Made by a program: the position numbers and the translations under genes. The notes beneath the pieces were generated by a model that was not told the DNA's origin, searched no databases, and saw only the letters and a program-made list of their open reading frames with translations. A DNA stretch of 55,942 nt. Origin: UBA3064 sp023258775 (GTDB lineage Bacteria; Pseudomonadota; Gammaproteobacteria; Burkholderiales; Burkholderiaceae_E). This document shows, piece by piece, positions 43,067 through 51,678 of this stretch. Numbering within the stretch: position 1 is the first letter of the stretch; the number at the start of each line of letters is the position of its first letter. The stretch covers positions 1-55,942 of the forward strand of contig JBIKXS010000021.1 in the NCBI GenBank assembly GCA_044355655.1. The letters run 5' to 3'.

Positions 43067-45160
43067 ATGCGCGCTTTAGTCTCTTCAGCTTTAGCCCAGT
43101 TTCCATTCTCCCAAGTCGCAGCGCCCTTATTGGTGCTTGTGGTGCTTGGGCTAATGCTGCTGCCGCTTCCGCCAATAGCACTCGACATTTTCTTCACGTT
43201 CAATATTGGCGTGTCGATGATCATCTTGCTCACTGCACTTCAGCTTCGCTCGTTTAAGGACATGGTTGCGTTCCCAACAATCTTGCTGGTGGTCACGCTC
43301 CTTCGCCTGTCGCTAAACGTAGCCTCAACTCGAATCGTGCTGATGCAAGGTCATACCGGACCCGATGCAGCAGGCAAGGTGATCGAATCTTTTGCGCAGG
43401 TACTTGTGGGTGGGAACTATGTCGTCGGTGTGATCGTTTTTATCGTCGTTACCATCATCAACTTTGTGGTCATCACGAAAGGCGCAGGCCGTGTTGCTGA
43501 GGTGTCAGCGCGCTTCACGCTTGATGCCATGCCGGGCAAACAGATGGCTATCGACGCAGATCTCAACGCAGGGATTATTCGCGAAGATGAGGCAAAAAGG
43601 CGTAGGGCCGAGGTTGCCCAGGAGGCTGACTTTTACGGGTCGATGGACGGTGCCTCAAAGTTTGTTCGGGGTGATGCGATCGCAGGCATCATCATTTTGA
43701 TCATTAATCTTCTTGGTGGCATTGCTGTTGGCATGCTGCAGTTTGATTTGCCGTTTATGAAGGCGCTCGAAACCTACGCAACGCTTGCGGTTGGCGATGG
43801 ACTTGTAGCGCAGGTACCTGCTCTAATCGTGTCGACCGCCGCGGGTATCGTTGTCACGCGGGTTGCAACCGATGAAGATTTTGGGCAACAAGTGGCCAGT
43901 CAGCTCGGCGCCTCAGCAACGCCTATGTATCTCGCAGCTATTATTCTTGCGATTCTCGGTGTGCTACCCGGCATGCCTCATTTTAGCTTTTTGCTTTTCG
44001 CAGCAGCGTTCGGTGGTGTGGGTTATGCCCTTCAAAAGCGCTCTCAGGCCATGGCTAAAGAGGCTGCACAAGTTCAGGCTAAGGCCCAAATGCCGAGCGA
44101 AGAGGTCAACTGGAAGGACGTGCCCATTGTTGAACCGATTGCGCTTGAGTTGGGCTATCGATTGATTCGACTTGTTGATGCTGGGGATCAGTCGGATCTA
44201 ATCAAACGGATTCGAGCAATCAGAAAGAAGTTCGTTGCAGAGGTAGGCTTCCTTATTCCTTCGGTTCATGTGCGAGATAACCTTTCGCTTCCACCCGAAC
44301 ACTACCGGATCATGATTTATGGTGCAGAAGTTGGACGAGGCCAGCTGCTCCCCGACAGGTTACTTGCGATTGAACCAAGTGCAAATCCAGAATCGATTGA
44401 AGGCATTAAAGTGCTTGATCCCACATTCAAGATGCCCGCTGTTTGGATTCACCCCTCGCAACGTGAGGGCGCCATTGCTAAGGGCTACACGGTGGTTGAA
44501 CCTTCTGTCGTCTTAGCGACGCATTTAGATCACATAGCCAGACTGCACGGCAATGAGTTACTTGGTCGCCAGGAGGTTCAGGATCTGGTCGATCACATTC
44601 GAGAGCGCTTTCCAAAACTTGTTGAAGATACGGTACCTAAAACGATTAGCCTTCAGGTCGTTCAGAAGTTGTTGCAACTGCTTCTTGAGGAAGGAATACC
44701 GATTAGGGATTTCCGCAGCGTTCTCGAAGTCGCAGCCGAGTATGGCGGTAAAGATCCACAACCTTTTCAGTTACTTGCGCCACTGCGATATGCATTAAGG
44801 CGGACCATCACACAAGAAGTCTTTGGCGATTCGTCGAGCATCAGGGTTGCTGCGATTCATCCAGACTTTGAGCGAATCATTGAGCAAGCGGTTGGTAACC
44901 TACCGTTAGCGCCGGAGGGTGCAATTGAACCTGGTTTGCAACGATTTTTCGAAGAGGAAGTCGCAGCTGTTATTGATGATATGGAGTCGCTCGGACTTCC
45001 TCCCGTTGTTGTTGCATCAGCCCGAAATCGGCTGACCCTTTCACGACTTGCGCGAAAAGTTCGTCCTCATGCAGTCATTCTTGGCATGAACGAGATGCCC
45101 ATGGACGCAGATTTATCGTTTCATCGCATCATCTGTTCTCGCCAGGGGGCTAACGGATGA
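43067..45160 (+). CDS. flhA: Flagellar export apparatus protein FlhA
   Basis: This 697-residue integral membrane protein of the flagellar type III exporter has eight hydrophobic helices in the first 330 residues (beginning PLLVLVVLGLMLLPLPPIAL, DIFFTFNIGVSM). The conserved FHIPEP-type loop includes FVVITKGAGRVAEVSARFTL, DAMPGKQMAIDADLNAGII and AKRRRAEVAQEADFYGSMDG. The soluble C-terminal domain (about 345-697) binds chaperone-substrate complexes and includes YRIMIYGAEVGRGQLLPDRL. It overlaps flhF by 4 bases, starting the flhA-flhF-flhG-fliA operon. Confidence 0.97.
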   Translation: MRALVSSALAQFPFSQVAAPLLVLVVLGLMLLPLPPIALDIFFTFNIGVSMIILLTALQLRSFKDMVAFPTILLVVTLLRLSLNVASTRIVLMQGHTGPDAAGKVIESFAQVLVGGNYVVGVIVFIVVTIINFVVITKGAGRVAEVSARFTLDAMPGKQMAIDADLNAGIIREDEAKRRRAEVAQEADFYGSMDGASKFVRGDAIAGIIILIINLLGGIAVGMLQFDLPFMKALETYATLAVGDGLVAQVPALIVSTAAGIVVTRVATDEDFGQQVASQLGASATPMYLAAIILAILGVLPGMPHFSFLLFAAAFGGVGYALQKRSQAMAKEAAQVQAKAQMPSEEVNWKDVPIVEPIALELGYRLIRLVDAGDQSDLIKRIRAIRKKFVAEVGFLIPSVHVRDNLSLPPEHYRIMIYGAEVGRGQLLPDRLLAIEPSANPESIEGIKVLDPTFKMPAVWIHPSQREGAIAKGYTVVEPSVVLATHLDHIARLHGNELLGRQEVQDLVDHIRERFPKLVEDTVPKTISLQVVQKLLQLLLEEGIPIRDFRSVLEVAAEYGGKDPQPFQLLAPLRYALRRTITQEVFGDSSSIRVAAIHPDFERIIEQAVGNLPLAPEGAIEPGLQRFFEEEVAAVIDDMESLGLPPVVVASARNRLTLSRLARKVRPHAVILGMNEMPMDADLSFHRIICSRQGANG

Positions 45161-46746
45161 GTTCAAGCGGTCAAATTGGCCCAAGGCGATTCGTTGCGGC
45201 AACAGCGACCGAGGCTTTATCGCTCGTTAAACAGACCATTGGTCCTGATGCCATTTTGCTTTCGAACCGTGAGGTGGAAGAAGGTATCGAGATCATCGCC
45301 ATGGCACAAGAGCAGTTCAAAGAAATTGCACCAAGGGCTGCCGTAAAAAGTCAGCTTCCTCCGCACTTTCCTTCAGCACCCTCGCCATCGGTGCAAAACC
45401 CATTGCGCTTCCGACCAGACGCCCAGGGTTTTCAGGAGGGCATTGCTGTTTCAAATGCTGCAGACCGCGCCCCTCGTCCTGAAGGCCTGCGGCAAATGTC
45501 GGACTCTGCAATTCGGACAGCCAATCACAAATTAGTGATTGCAGATGTAGCAACTTCACCGATGCGCAACCCCGATGGATCGCCTGTGTTTTCACCCGAT
45601 GTGGCTGCAGCGCACTTTCATTCAGAGACCGGCGCTTCGATTCCACGGCATTCCCCCCCTGTCAACGCAACAAGCTCGACTGCGCACCTAACTCAAACAT
45701 ATCAAAACCACCATAATCGGGAAAACGAATCAGTACGACCACAGGACGCAAAGGTAAATGCTCCTGCTGGCTCTCCAGCCCTTAATCAGCTTGCAGAAAA
45801 GCTGATGGATCAGGTTGCAGAGGTCAAGCATCTCCTTGAGTCGCATATTGCCGGGAACACTTGGGGACAACTTAAGGGCGTATCACCCGAACGGGCAGAA
45901 ATGCTAAAGAAGCTGCTTGCAGCAGGCTTTTCGCCTGCACTGGCAACTTCGCTGCTTGAAGAGGTTGGTGAAGTCGAAGAAGGCACGACGCTTATCCCAA
46001 CACTGAGACGGCCCCTGTCAAGCCGTATCAAGACCGTTGATCCAATTTCACTTTTCGATCAAGGCGGGGTCTTTGCATTCATTGGTCCAACAGGTGTTGG
46101 AAAAACAACAACCGTTGCAAAGATTGCTGCGCGATGCGTGATGCGCTTCGGTAGAAAGTCGGTCTCGTTGCTGTCGACTGACACCTATCGAATTGGCGCT
46201 CTCGAACAACTTCGAGTTTTCGCAAAGATTCTTGGACTGCCAGTTACGGCGCTTCGAGATGCCGAAGATCTCGCTGGTAGGCTACAGGAACTGGAAAAGT
46301 TTCATGTCGTACTGATTGATACCGCAGGCATGGGACAACGTGACGTCAAGATGATCGAGCAACTCAAGGTCTTGTCTGATGGCTATAAGGGTATGAAAAG
46401 ACTGCTTGTGATGTCCGCCACAACAAGTCTTCAGACGATGCAAGATGTTATTCAAGCTCATTCGCAAGGAAAATCAAACGGCATTCATGCAGCAGTCATT
46501 ACCAAGGTGGATGAGGCGATGAGCCTAGCACCTTCGATTGACTGCTTAATTAGAAACGATTTGCCGTTGCTATTTATAGGAAATGGGCAACAAGTGCCCG
46601 AAGATCTTCATGTTGCCGACCCAAACTATCTGGCCCACCGATCGTTGTCGCCAAGAGCACACGCATCGGCCTTCGTGCCAGACGACGAAATGGTTCCTGC
46701 AATGATTGCTGATAACATCGCTGGTTGGATGAAGAAGACAAAATGA
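45157..46746 (+). CDS. flhF: Flagellar SRP-like GTPase FlhF
   Basis: This 529-residue protein has an N-terminal basic domain with the FlhF pattern (RRFVAATATEALSLVKQTIG, GPDAILLSNREVEEGIEI) and a long poorly conserved linker (about 65-235). The N and G domains follow: P-loop GPTGVGKTTTVAKIAARCV, LLSTDTYRIGALEQLRVFAK, VVLIDTAGMGQRD and ITKVDEA. FlhF marks the pole and positions the flagellum; its GTPase is normally stimulated by the FlhG N terminus, encoded next. Confidence 0.95.
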   Translation: MSSSGQIGPRRFVAATATEALSLVKQTIGPDAILLSNREVEEGIEIIAMAQEQFKEIAPRAAVKSQLPPHFPSAPSPSVQNPLRFRPDAQGFQEGIAVSNAADRAPRPEGLRQMSDSAIRTANHKLVIADVATSPMRNPDGSPVFSPDVAAAHFHSETGASIPRHSPPVNATSSTAHLTQTYQNHHNRENESVRPQDAKVNAPAGSPALNQLAEKLMDQVAEVKHLLESHIAGNTWGQLKGVSPERAEMLKKLLAAGFSPALATSLLEEVGEVEEGTTLIPTLRRPLSSRIKTVDPISLFDQGGVFAFIGPTGVGKTTTVAKIAARCVMRFGRKSVSLLSTDTYRIGALEQLRVFAKILGLPVTALRDAEDLAGRLQELEKFHVVLIDTAGMGQRDVKMIEQLKVLSDGYKGMKRLLVMSATTSLQTMQDVIQAHSQGKSNGIHAAVITKVDEAMSLAPSIDCLIRNDLPLLFIGNGQQVPEDLHVADPNYLAHRSLSPRAHASAFVPDDEMVPAMIADNIAGWMKKTK

Positions 46747-46846
46747 TAATTTCGCAAACGATTCGTCTACGCTTCTGCATGTTCCAGAGGGCGTGTGCCT
46801 TAAGTGCTCTGGATTTAGAATCCAACCCAATGCATCGATAGCTATC

Positions 46847-47758
46847 ATGACCGAACAGCAAACTGCCCCTTTGAGCCTTGGTCAAACCGACCAAGCCGCC
46901 GGACTTCGCCAATTATTTGGCGAAGGTCTTGCCAGGGTTTGGTGTTTAGTGAGTTCGCTGCCGGGCGATCCAACCGTCATGGTTGCGCTTGGCGCTGCGA
47001 ACGCGCTGCGCCGAGCCGGACAACGTGTATTGCTCGTCGACGAGGTGCCCCTTACCAATCGGAGTTTAATGGGCGGTACGCCTTTTCCTGTTCGATACGA
47101 CCTAGGGCAGGCTTTTGCTGGATCGATTGGTATCGAAAAAGTGGTAAAGCCCGTCGGGGAGCGGCTGTGGTACTGCGTTGCGACAAAGCTCCGTCGAGCG
47201 AAAGAAGATAAGAAAGCTAAGCCACCGACGCTTGCTGAGCGTTTGCTACGTGCAAACATTGATATCGATGTCGTCATCATTGCAAGTACTGATCCTCACA
47301 GGGCAACGCATCAACTCTACGCCGACGACATGAACCACATTTTGATGTCCGGTACTGATGAAGAAGCATTGGAAAAAAGTCTACATATGGTGCACGAACT
47401 CGGTGTTCTCTTCGGGGGCAATCCAATTCCTGTTCTTACCGTTGGCGGCGGCTCTGCGGAAGCGGGACAGTTAGGTTTTGATGATCTTCAAACTCGATCC
47501 TACGAACTTATGGACCAGCCGCTTGAACATCAAGGTTGGGTACGGGCCATGCAGTTCGCTAATGCTGACGAGACAACGGGCGATATGGTTGTGCCCGCGA
47601 GCCTTTATCGGATGATGGCGGGTAAAATCTTCCCTGAGGGCGTTCTGAAGGATCAGCATAGCGGTCAAAGTCAAGCAAATGCTCAGGCTGAAGGATTAGG
47701 AGCAGACTGGGCTAGTGATGAATCCTCACAACCTGAAGCCTCAGAGTTCACGAACTAG
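46847..47758 (+). CDS. flhG: FlhG/FleN-like MinD family protein lacking a canonical Walker A motif
   Basis: The ATG at 46847 (MTEQQTAPLSLGQTDQAAGL) is preferred, giving 303 residues; an in-frame ATG at 46793 would add 18 less convincing residues. The N-terminal TDQAAGLRQLF is the DQAxxLR motif by which FlhG activates FlhF. However, where MinD/FlhG proteins have GKGGVGKT, the sequence reads VSSLPGDPTVMVALGAANAL, so ATP binding looks lost. VLLVDEVP and DIDVVIIASTDPHRATHQLY keep the outline of the fold. Position between flhF and fliA supports the assignment. The 100-base gap to flhF contains a ccagag/ctctgg dyad (46784-46812). Confidence 0.78.
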   Translation: MTEQQTAPLSLGQTDQAAGLRQLFGEGLARVWCLVSSLPGDPTVMVALGAANALRRAGQRVLLVDEVPLTNRSLMGGTPFPVRYDLGQAFAGSIGIEKVVKPVGERLWYCVATKLRRAKEDKKAKPPTLAERLLRANIDIDVVIIASTDPHRATHQLYADDMNHILMSGTDEEALEKSLHMVHELGVLFGGNPIPVLTVGGGSAEAGQLGFDDLQTRSYELMDQPLEHQGWVRAMQFANADETTGDMVVPASLYRMMAGKIFPEGVLKDQHSGQSQANAQAEGLGADWASDESSQPEASEFTN

Positions 47759-47800
47759 CATTTGTATTTGATGCTAAGACGACGTTGATCTGGAAAAAGC

Positions 47801-48511
47801 ATGCGCAGCAAAGGCTATGACACGCACAGCAAGCCAACGATAGAGTCGCAACTCAAGCAGTATGCACCTCTGGTTAGACGTGTCGCGATGCAAGTGGCAT
47901 CGAGGCTACCTCGTAACGTACAGCTCGATGACTTGATTCAGGAGGGTATGATGGGTCTGCTTGATGCCATCAACCGTTACGAACCAAAGCCTGGTGCCTC
48001 GTTTGAGACCTATGCTAAGGCACGGATTAGAGGGTCAATTTACGACTCGCTGAGAGATGAAGATGTGATCCCTCGGCACGTACGCGACAAACTTACGCTT
48101 GTTGAGCGCACTGCTGAAGAACTTCGGCAGTCCCTGGGAAGACCACCTGAAGATATCGAGATTGCCCAGCACCTTGGGATGAGCATTGACGATTATTTTT
48201 CGGTTCTCGACTCGGCAATGTCGATAACCGTTGTCGATGATGAATTGCCAGATTTGATCGACGAATCTGCCGATCAAATGCGTGCACTTCAGCAAAAGCA
48301 ACTCGCTAGTCGAATCGAAGATAAGCTCAAGGAGTTGCCCGAACGCGAGCGACTCGTGCTAGCACTTCATTATCAGCAGGATTTGAGCTTTAGGGAAGTT
48401 GCCTACGTCATGGAACTAACGCCAGGTAGGATCTCGCAACTTCATACGCAAGCGCTTGTTCGTTTGAGAGGCATGCTTGCCAGCGAGCAGGCGGAAAGCC
48501 GTAACGACTAA
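47801..48511 (+). CDS. fliA: Flagellar sigma factor FliA (sigma-28)
   Basis: The product is 236 residues. Region 2 is YAPLVRRVAMQVASRLPRNV, LDDLIQEGMMGLLDAINRYE, FETYAKARIRGSIYDSLRDE; region 3 contains EIAQHLGMSIDDYFSVLDSA; region 4 contains LPERERLVLALHYQQDLSFR, ELTPGRISQLHTQALVRLRG. It directs RNA polymerase to late flagellar promoters (flagellin, flgM and so on) and is inhibited by FlgM. It is the last gene of the flhAFG-fliA run and is convergent with flgN (30 bases apart). Confidence 0.96.
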   Translation: MRSKGYDTHSKPTIESQLKQYAPLVRRVAMQVASRLPRNVQLDDLIQEGMMGLLDAINRYEPKPGASFETYAKARIRGSIYDSLRDEDVIPRHVRDKLTLVERTAEELRQSLGRPPEDIEIAQHLGMSIDDYFSVLDSAMSITVVDDELPDLIDESADQMRALQQKQLASRIEDKLKELPERERLVLALHYQQDLSFREVAYVMELTPGRISQLHTQALVRLRGMLASEQAESRND

Positions 48512-48541
48512 GCTGCTTTTGTGCTATCCGGTCAGACTGCT

Positions 48542-48952
48542 TTACACCCAGGTTGAGAGTCTAGCTCCAGTGCCCTTTACCGCTCCAGAGTCGCCGTATG
48601 TTTTGACATCGGAATCAAGGGACGTCATTGCTTGTAGCGCTTGAACACGCTGCAGATGAAGGCGAATAAGCTCTGAAGATGACCTGCGCTCAGTGATCAC
48701 ATTTTCGATGAGTCGATCAGCCATTTCCCTGTCCTGACCTTCAATGTCGACGAGTTGCCTACGAACACCCTCTGACCCACCAGGAAACTTCGCGATGTTT
48801 TGCATGGCTAATTGGAGCGCTTGGATACTCTGCTGGAGTGCAATCCAATCCCGCGCGACTAAGGCCTCGCGTTGGCGGGCAAGGGCTTCTGAAAAACCAA
48901 ACAGGAGACGAAGCGCGTCTCCTGTTTGGTTGAGTGGAAATTCCATCGCCAC
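48542..48952 (-). CDS. flgN: Flagellar export chaperone FlgN
   Basis: This 136-residue helical protein shows the FlgN pattern: LLFGFSEALARQREALVARD, WIALQQSIQALQLAMQNIAK, then a second helix pair with a Ser-rich turn and SSELIRLHLQRVQALQAMTS. FlgN binds hook-associated proteins FlgK and FlgL before export. It is the last gene after flgA and flgM, the usual betaproteobacterial order. The first 20 codons contain a perfect 16-base inverted repeat followed by a T-run. Confidence 0.85.
   Translation of the reverse strand: MAMEFPLNQTGDALRLLFGFSEALARQREALVARDWIALQQSIQALQLAMQNIAKFPGGSEGVRRQLVDIEGQDREMADRLIENVITERRSSSELIRLHLQRVQALQAMTSLDSDVKTYGDSGAVKGTGARLSTWV
48890..48931 (-). terminator. Terminator-like hairpin inside the 5' end of flgN
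   Basis: A perfect 16-base stem (aaccaaacaggagacg at 48895-48910, cgtctcctgtttggtt at 48916-48931) with a 5-base loop is followed in the direction of flgN transcription by a TTTTTC run formed by the end of the stem and the next bases. It covers about codons 8-19 of flgN and starts 66 bases after the flgM stop. Structure and T-run are visible in the sequence; termination or attenuation is inferred. Confidence 0.6.
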
Positions 48953-48996
48953 GATAATGCCCCCAAGGGGTGTTAGTTGCTCGACATCACTCCTAT

Positions 48997-49380
48997 TTAA
49001 CGTCCACCTGCCCCACGTTTGACCGACTGACTAGCCAGTTGACCGGCGATCATGCCATAGTCAATGTCAAAGTCACCGCTTTCGATCTTGGCTTTGATCG
49101 CATCGAGCTTAGCGGTGTCAAGCTTTTCCGTATCTTTCAGCTTCTCTGTACCGCTGATCCGGGCTAGTTTGGATGAGTCAACAGACAGTTGTGCCGAAGG
49201 CTGAATCGTAGCCGCACCCACCTTAACGAGCGCTTCTTGGACCGCTCGCGCTGTTGTTTGGGCGATCGTAGCTTGCTTTGTGGGATCCAACGCCGACCCA
49301 GCGCTCGCTTTCGCTAAGTCACTGCCTTGCGGACCTTTTCTAGGTTCGTTTGATTGACCAATCGCTGAATTAATGTTCAT
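48997..49380 (-). CDS. flgM: Anti-sigma-28 factor FlgM
   Basis: This 127-residue, largely disordered protein has a C-terminal FlgM domain: KLDTAKLDAIKAKIESGDFD followed by IDYGMIAGQLAS. It holds FliA inactive until exported through the completed hook. It is longer than the usual 90-100 residues because of an extended N-terminal half and a short Lys/Asp repeat (EKLKDTEKLDTAKLD). It lies between flgA and flgN. Confidence 0.88.
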   Translation of the reverse strand: MNINSAIGQSNEPRKGPQGSDLAKASAGSALDPTKQATIAQTTARAVQEALVKVGAATIQPSAQLSVDSSKLARISGTEKLKDTEKLDTAKLDAIKAKIESGDFDIDYGMIAGQLASQSVKRGAGGR

Positions 49381-49397
49381 TACTTTTCCCCTACAAC

Positions 49398-49430
49398 GTC
49401 ATTTTGGTTAAAGCGCCGCCTCAAAATGAC
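49398..49430. promoter_or_regulatory. Inverted repeat upstream of flgM
   Basis: A perfect 9-base inverted repeat (gtcattttg at 49398-49406, caaaatgac at 49422-49430, 15-base spacer) lies 18-50 bases before the flgM start. No T-run follows on the minus strand, so an operator or a 5' leader structure is more likely than a terminator. Confidence 0.4.
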
Positions 49431-49487
49431 TAAATAATCAAACCGACCTCAAAAGCTTGGCAAAAAATTCACTACGCTCATCTAACT

Positions 49488-50189
49488 TCAGTCGACCCGC
49501 ACTTCAACGAGACCTTGGCGAACAACCATCGCACTCACTGTTTGCCCACTTCCCATCTTTACACGAATTTGCTCTCCAACCGCGCCAGCTTGCAGGGCTT
49601 GTCCTTCACCCCCAACCACAAAATTGGATCCGCTCATCTGCACCCTAACTCTTTCTCCTGCTCTAATAACGGATGTTTGACGCACCAAATTTAGGGTGAG
49701 CGGTGTCCCTGCTGCAATTGAGCGTACGAGTGTTCTTCCGAGAACCTGTTCTGGATCGGTAGCCACGTCATCAGGTAGTGAAGACCAGTCTGACTCGACT
49801 GTCACGACCTCGCTCGCTTCGAGGGTAGACCCCGCTTGAAGCGCACGCACGGCTGCCAAGTGGCTACGCTTCGCAGTCACGTTTATCTGAATGGCGCCAA
49901 TCCATCGTGGGTCCATACAACGAAGACTCACGTTTACTCGCCCTACTGGCACACCTTGTTTAGCAATCTGCCCACGAGGTTGTTTACAGGGCGGCCATTT
50001 CGGTAGATTCGATGGGAATTCGATTTGAACATTCTGGGTAGCAAGCATGGGATGCTCAACAACAAGTAGGCGAACTGCATCCTGCCATGATTCGCCGCGC
50101 TCTTGAGCGTTTGAGCTAAGACTTAGGATTGCTGAAAGTAGACAGCAAAAGCCTCTGATAACGCGTTTGATGCCACAACTCCAAAACAT
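49488..50189 (-). CDS. flgA: Flagellar basal body P-ring assembly chaperone FlgA
   Basis: The frame is open from 50234, but the ATG at 50189 has GAGG six bases upstream and begins with a signal peptide (MFWSCGIKRVIRGFCCLLSA, SNA cleavage region), so it is preferred (233 residues). The mature part has the SAF-like domain RSHLAAVRALQAGSTLEASE and LGRTLVRSIAAGTPLTLNLV, and ends with VRVQMSGSNFVVGGEGQALQ, GAVGEQIRVKMGSGQTVSAM. FlgA helps P-ring assembly in the periplasm. It follows the CheA-like gene by 23 bases. Confidence 0.9.
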   Translation of the reverse strand: MFWSCGIKRVIRGFCCLLSAILSLSSNAQERGESWQDAVRLLVVEHPMLATQNVQIEFPSNLPKWPPCKQPRGQIAKQGVPVGRVNVSLRCMDPRWIGAIQINVTAKRSHLAAVRALQAGSTLEASEVVTVESDWSSLPDDVATDPEQVLGRTLVRSIAAGTPLTLNLVRQTSVIRAGERVRVQMSGSNFVVGGEGQALQAGAVGEQIRVKMGSGQTVSAMVVRQGLVEVRVD

Positions 50190-50212
50190 CATCTCCCTCA
50201 CGTCAACCGAGC

Positions 50213-51622
50213 CTAGGCATAGATCGGTAAACAATCCGAAGTCGCGAGCATCACCAAGCCGCGATACCGCTCACGGCGACGCAAGGCCCTTGCTAGCTCA
50301 AAACGTACGCCTGTGCTCACCAATCCAAGCGCGTCAATTCTCAACTTATCGGCTTCGTTGCCAAGACAAAGCTGCGCTTCCTGCCGGCTTGCCTTTCCTT
50401 CGATACCAAGGAATTGGGCCCAAGGCACTGCGATCCAAGATCCGTCGACCTGAAGTTGAGTCACGCGAAGCAACCTCGAAGACGCCGGCACTACGATCCT
50501 CCAGCGCTTAAGCGCAGTATCGACTTCGATGCGCCCGCCCTGGATCGCAAGTTGCTTTGCTAAGCGATCAGCGGGCAAGAATCGATCAAGCTGTATGGCT
50601 AGGATGAGTGTCTGCGAGACAAGCATGGCATCGCCAAGACCAGCCACCCGCGCCTGACGCAATTCTTCGCTCAGTATGTTCGCAAGCGTAGGTTGAACCA
50701 AAATCTCATGATTCCCAACCAACTGAAGCTCCGTTGGTAGCGCTTCGCGTAAGTCCACATGATCCAGAATATCAATCGACTCAAGCAAAGTTGTCATGCC
50801 TTGAGTCCACGGCCCTTCATGCGCTAGCCTTAATGCCTTCCTGAAAGCCGCGTCGATCTCAAACGATGAAACCACCCTGAGCAGCTTTTCCCCCTTCAAA
50901 TTCGATCCGCTCACCTCAGTCCGGGGAATTGCGGTTGCTGACATCATCTGGGACGCAGTCGCACCCACAAACAATCCAGTTGTTAAGTTAACGAGCTCAG
51001 CACCGGGAGACAAGGCTAGTGGCTGATCAAGGTTTGCATAAGATTGCGCAGCAGGACTTTCATGACTATTAAGTTCAAGAGCATCCTCACCATGGACGGC
51101 GCCCGCCACATGTTCATGCGCTTCTTTAGCAATCATGACTGCAAGTGAATCCACTGCCTCAATGGCTCTAAAAGCGTTTGCAATCAGTTCACGATCTGGA
51201 TCAGCAGGGTGGCTATCAACTTGCCGAAAACGTGAGGGGTATGGTGCGCGCTCTGCTTGAATTGAACTCGGGGAAAATTGTTGCAACCGACCAAAAAGCT
51301 GCTCTAGTGCGGCACTTTCACCAAGTTCACTTAGGGTTGTTCCTGCTTTGAGTGCATCAAGGGATTGAATCAACAACTCAGAGAACTCGCGGACCAGGCG
51401 CTTTATTTGACCTTCATCGGCAACCTCAAAAAGCCCGGCAAAGAGCATGCATGCATCGGCATGGCGAAGTAGCCCACATGATTGAAGCAGCGGTGCCAAG
51501 TATTCAGTTGTGCCCCTAAGTCGGTCTATCGGCAATTCACTGCGGCCCTCACCATAGATCAGCAATTCCCTAGCAGCCTGCTCTGCATCGAGAATAAAAA
51601 GATCTTCAAGTCGGTCATGCAT
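50213..51622 (-). CDS. CheA-like protein without recognisable phosphotransfer or ATP-binding motifs
   Basis: This 469-residue soluble protein has no membrane segment. The N-terminal 110 residues are helical (LEDLFILDAEQAARELLIYG), and the middle is rich in Ala, Ser and Gln. The last 110 residues (VVPASSRLLRVTQLQVDGSW followed by IAVPWAQFLGIEG, and a closing GLVMLATSDCLPIYA) resemble the CheW-like end domain of CheA, placed after a segment (RLAKQLAIQGGRIEVDTALK) like the end of its catalytic region. No phosphorylatable H-box (HxxKG) or ATP-binding N/G boxes are seen. The call relies mainly on context: a CheW-like and an MCP-like gene lie upstream. It could also be an unrelated protein. Confidence 0.45.
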   Translation of the reverse strand: MHDRLEDLFILDAEQAARELLIYGEGRSELPIDRLRGTTEYLAPLLQSCGLLRHADACMLFAGLFEVADEGQIKRLVREFSELLIQSLDALKAGTTLSELGESAALEQLFGRLQQFSPSSIQAERAPYPSRFRQVDSHPADPDRELIANAFRAIEAVDSLAVMIAKEAHEHVAGAVHGEDALELNSHESPAAQSYANLDQPLALSPGAELVNLTTGLFVGATASQMMSATAIPRTEVSGSNLKGEKLLRVVSSFEIDAAFRKALRLAHEGPWTQGMTTLLESIDILDHVDLREALPTELQLVGNHEILVQPTLANILSEELRQARVAGLGDAMLVSQTLILAIQLDRFLPADRLAKQLAIQGGRIEVDTALKRWRIVVPASSRLLRVTQLQVDGSWIAVPWAQFLGIEGKASRQEAQLCLGNEADKLRIDALGLVSTGVRFELARALRRRERYRGLVMLATSDCLPIYA

Positions 51623-51678
51623 CGCTAAGTCGCTGGCTTTTGAGTTGAATTGGATTTCTGCACAGCACCAGCCACCAC

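Noticed and set aside
46793..46846. Upstream ATG for flhG
   Set aside because: The additional 18 residues (Cys-rich) are unlike FlhG N termini; the ATG at 46847 places the DQAxxLR motif at the usual distance.
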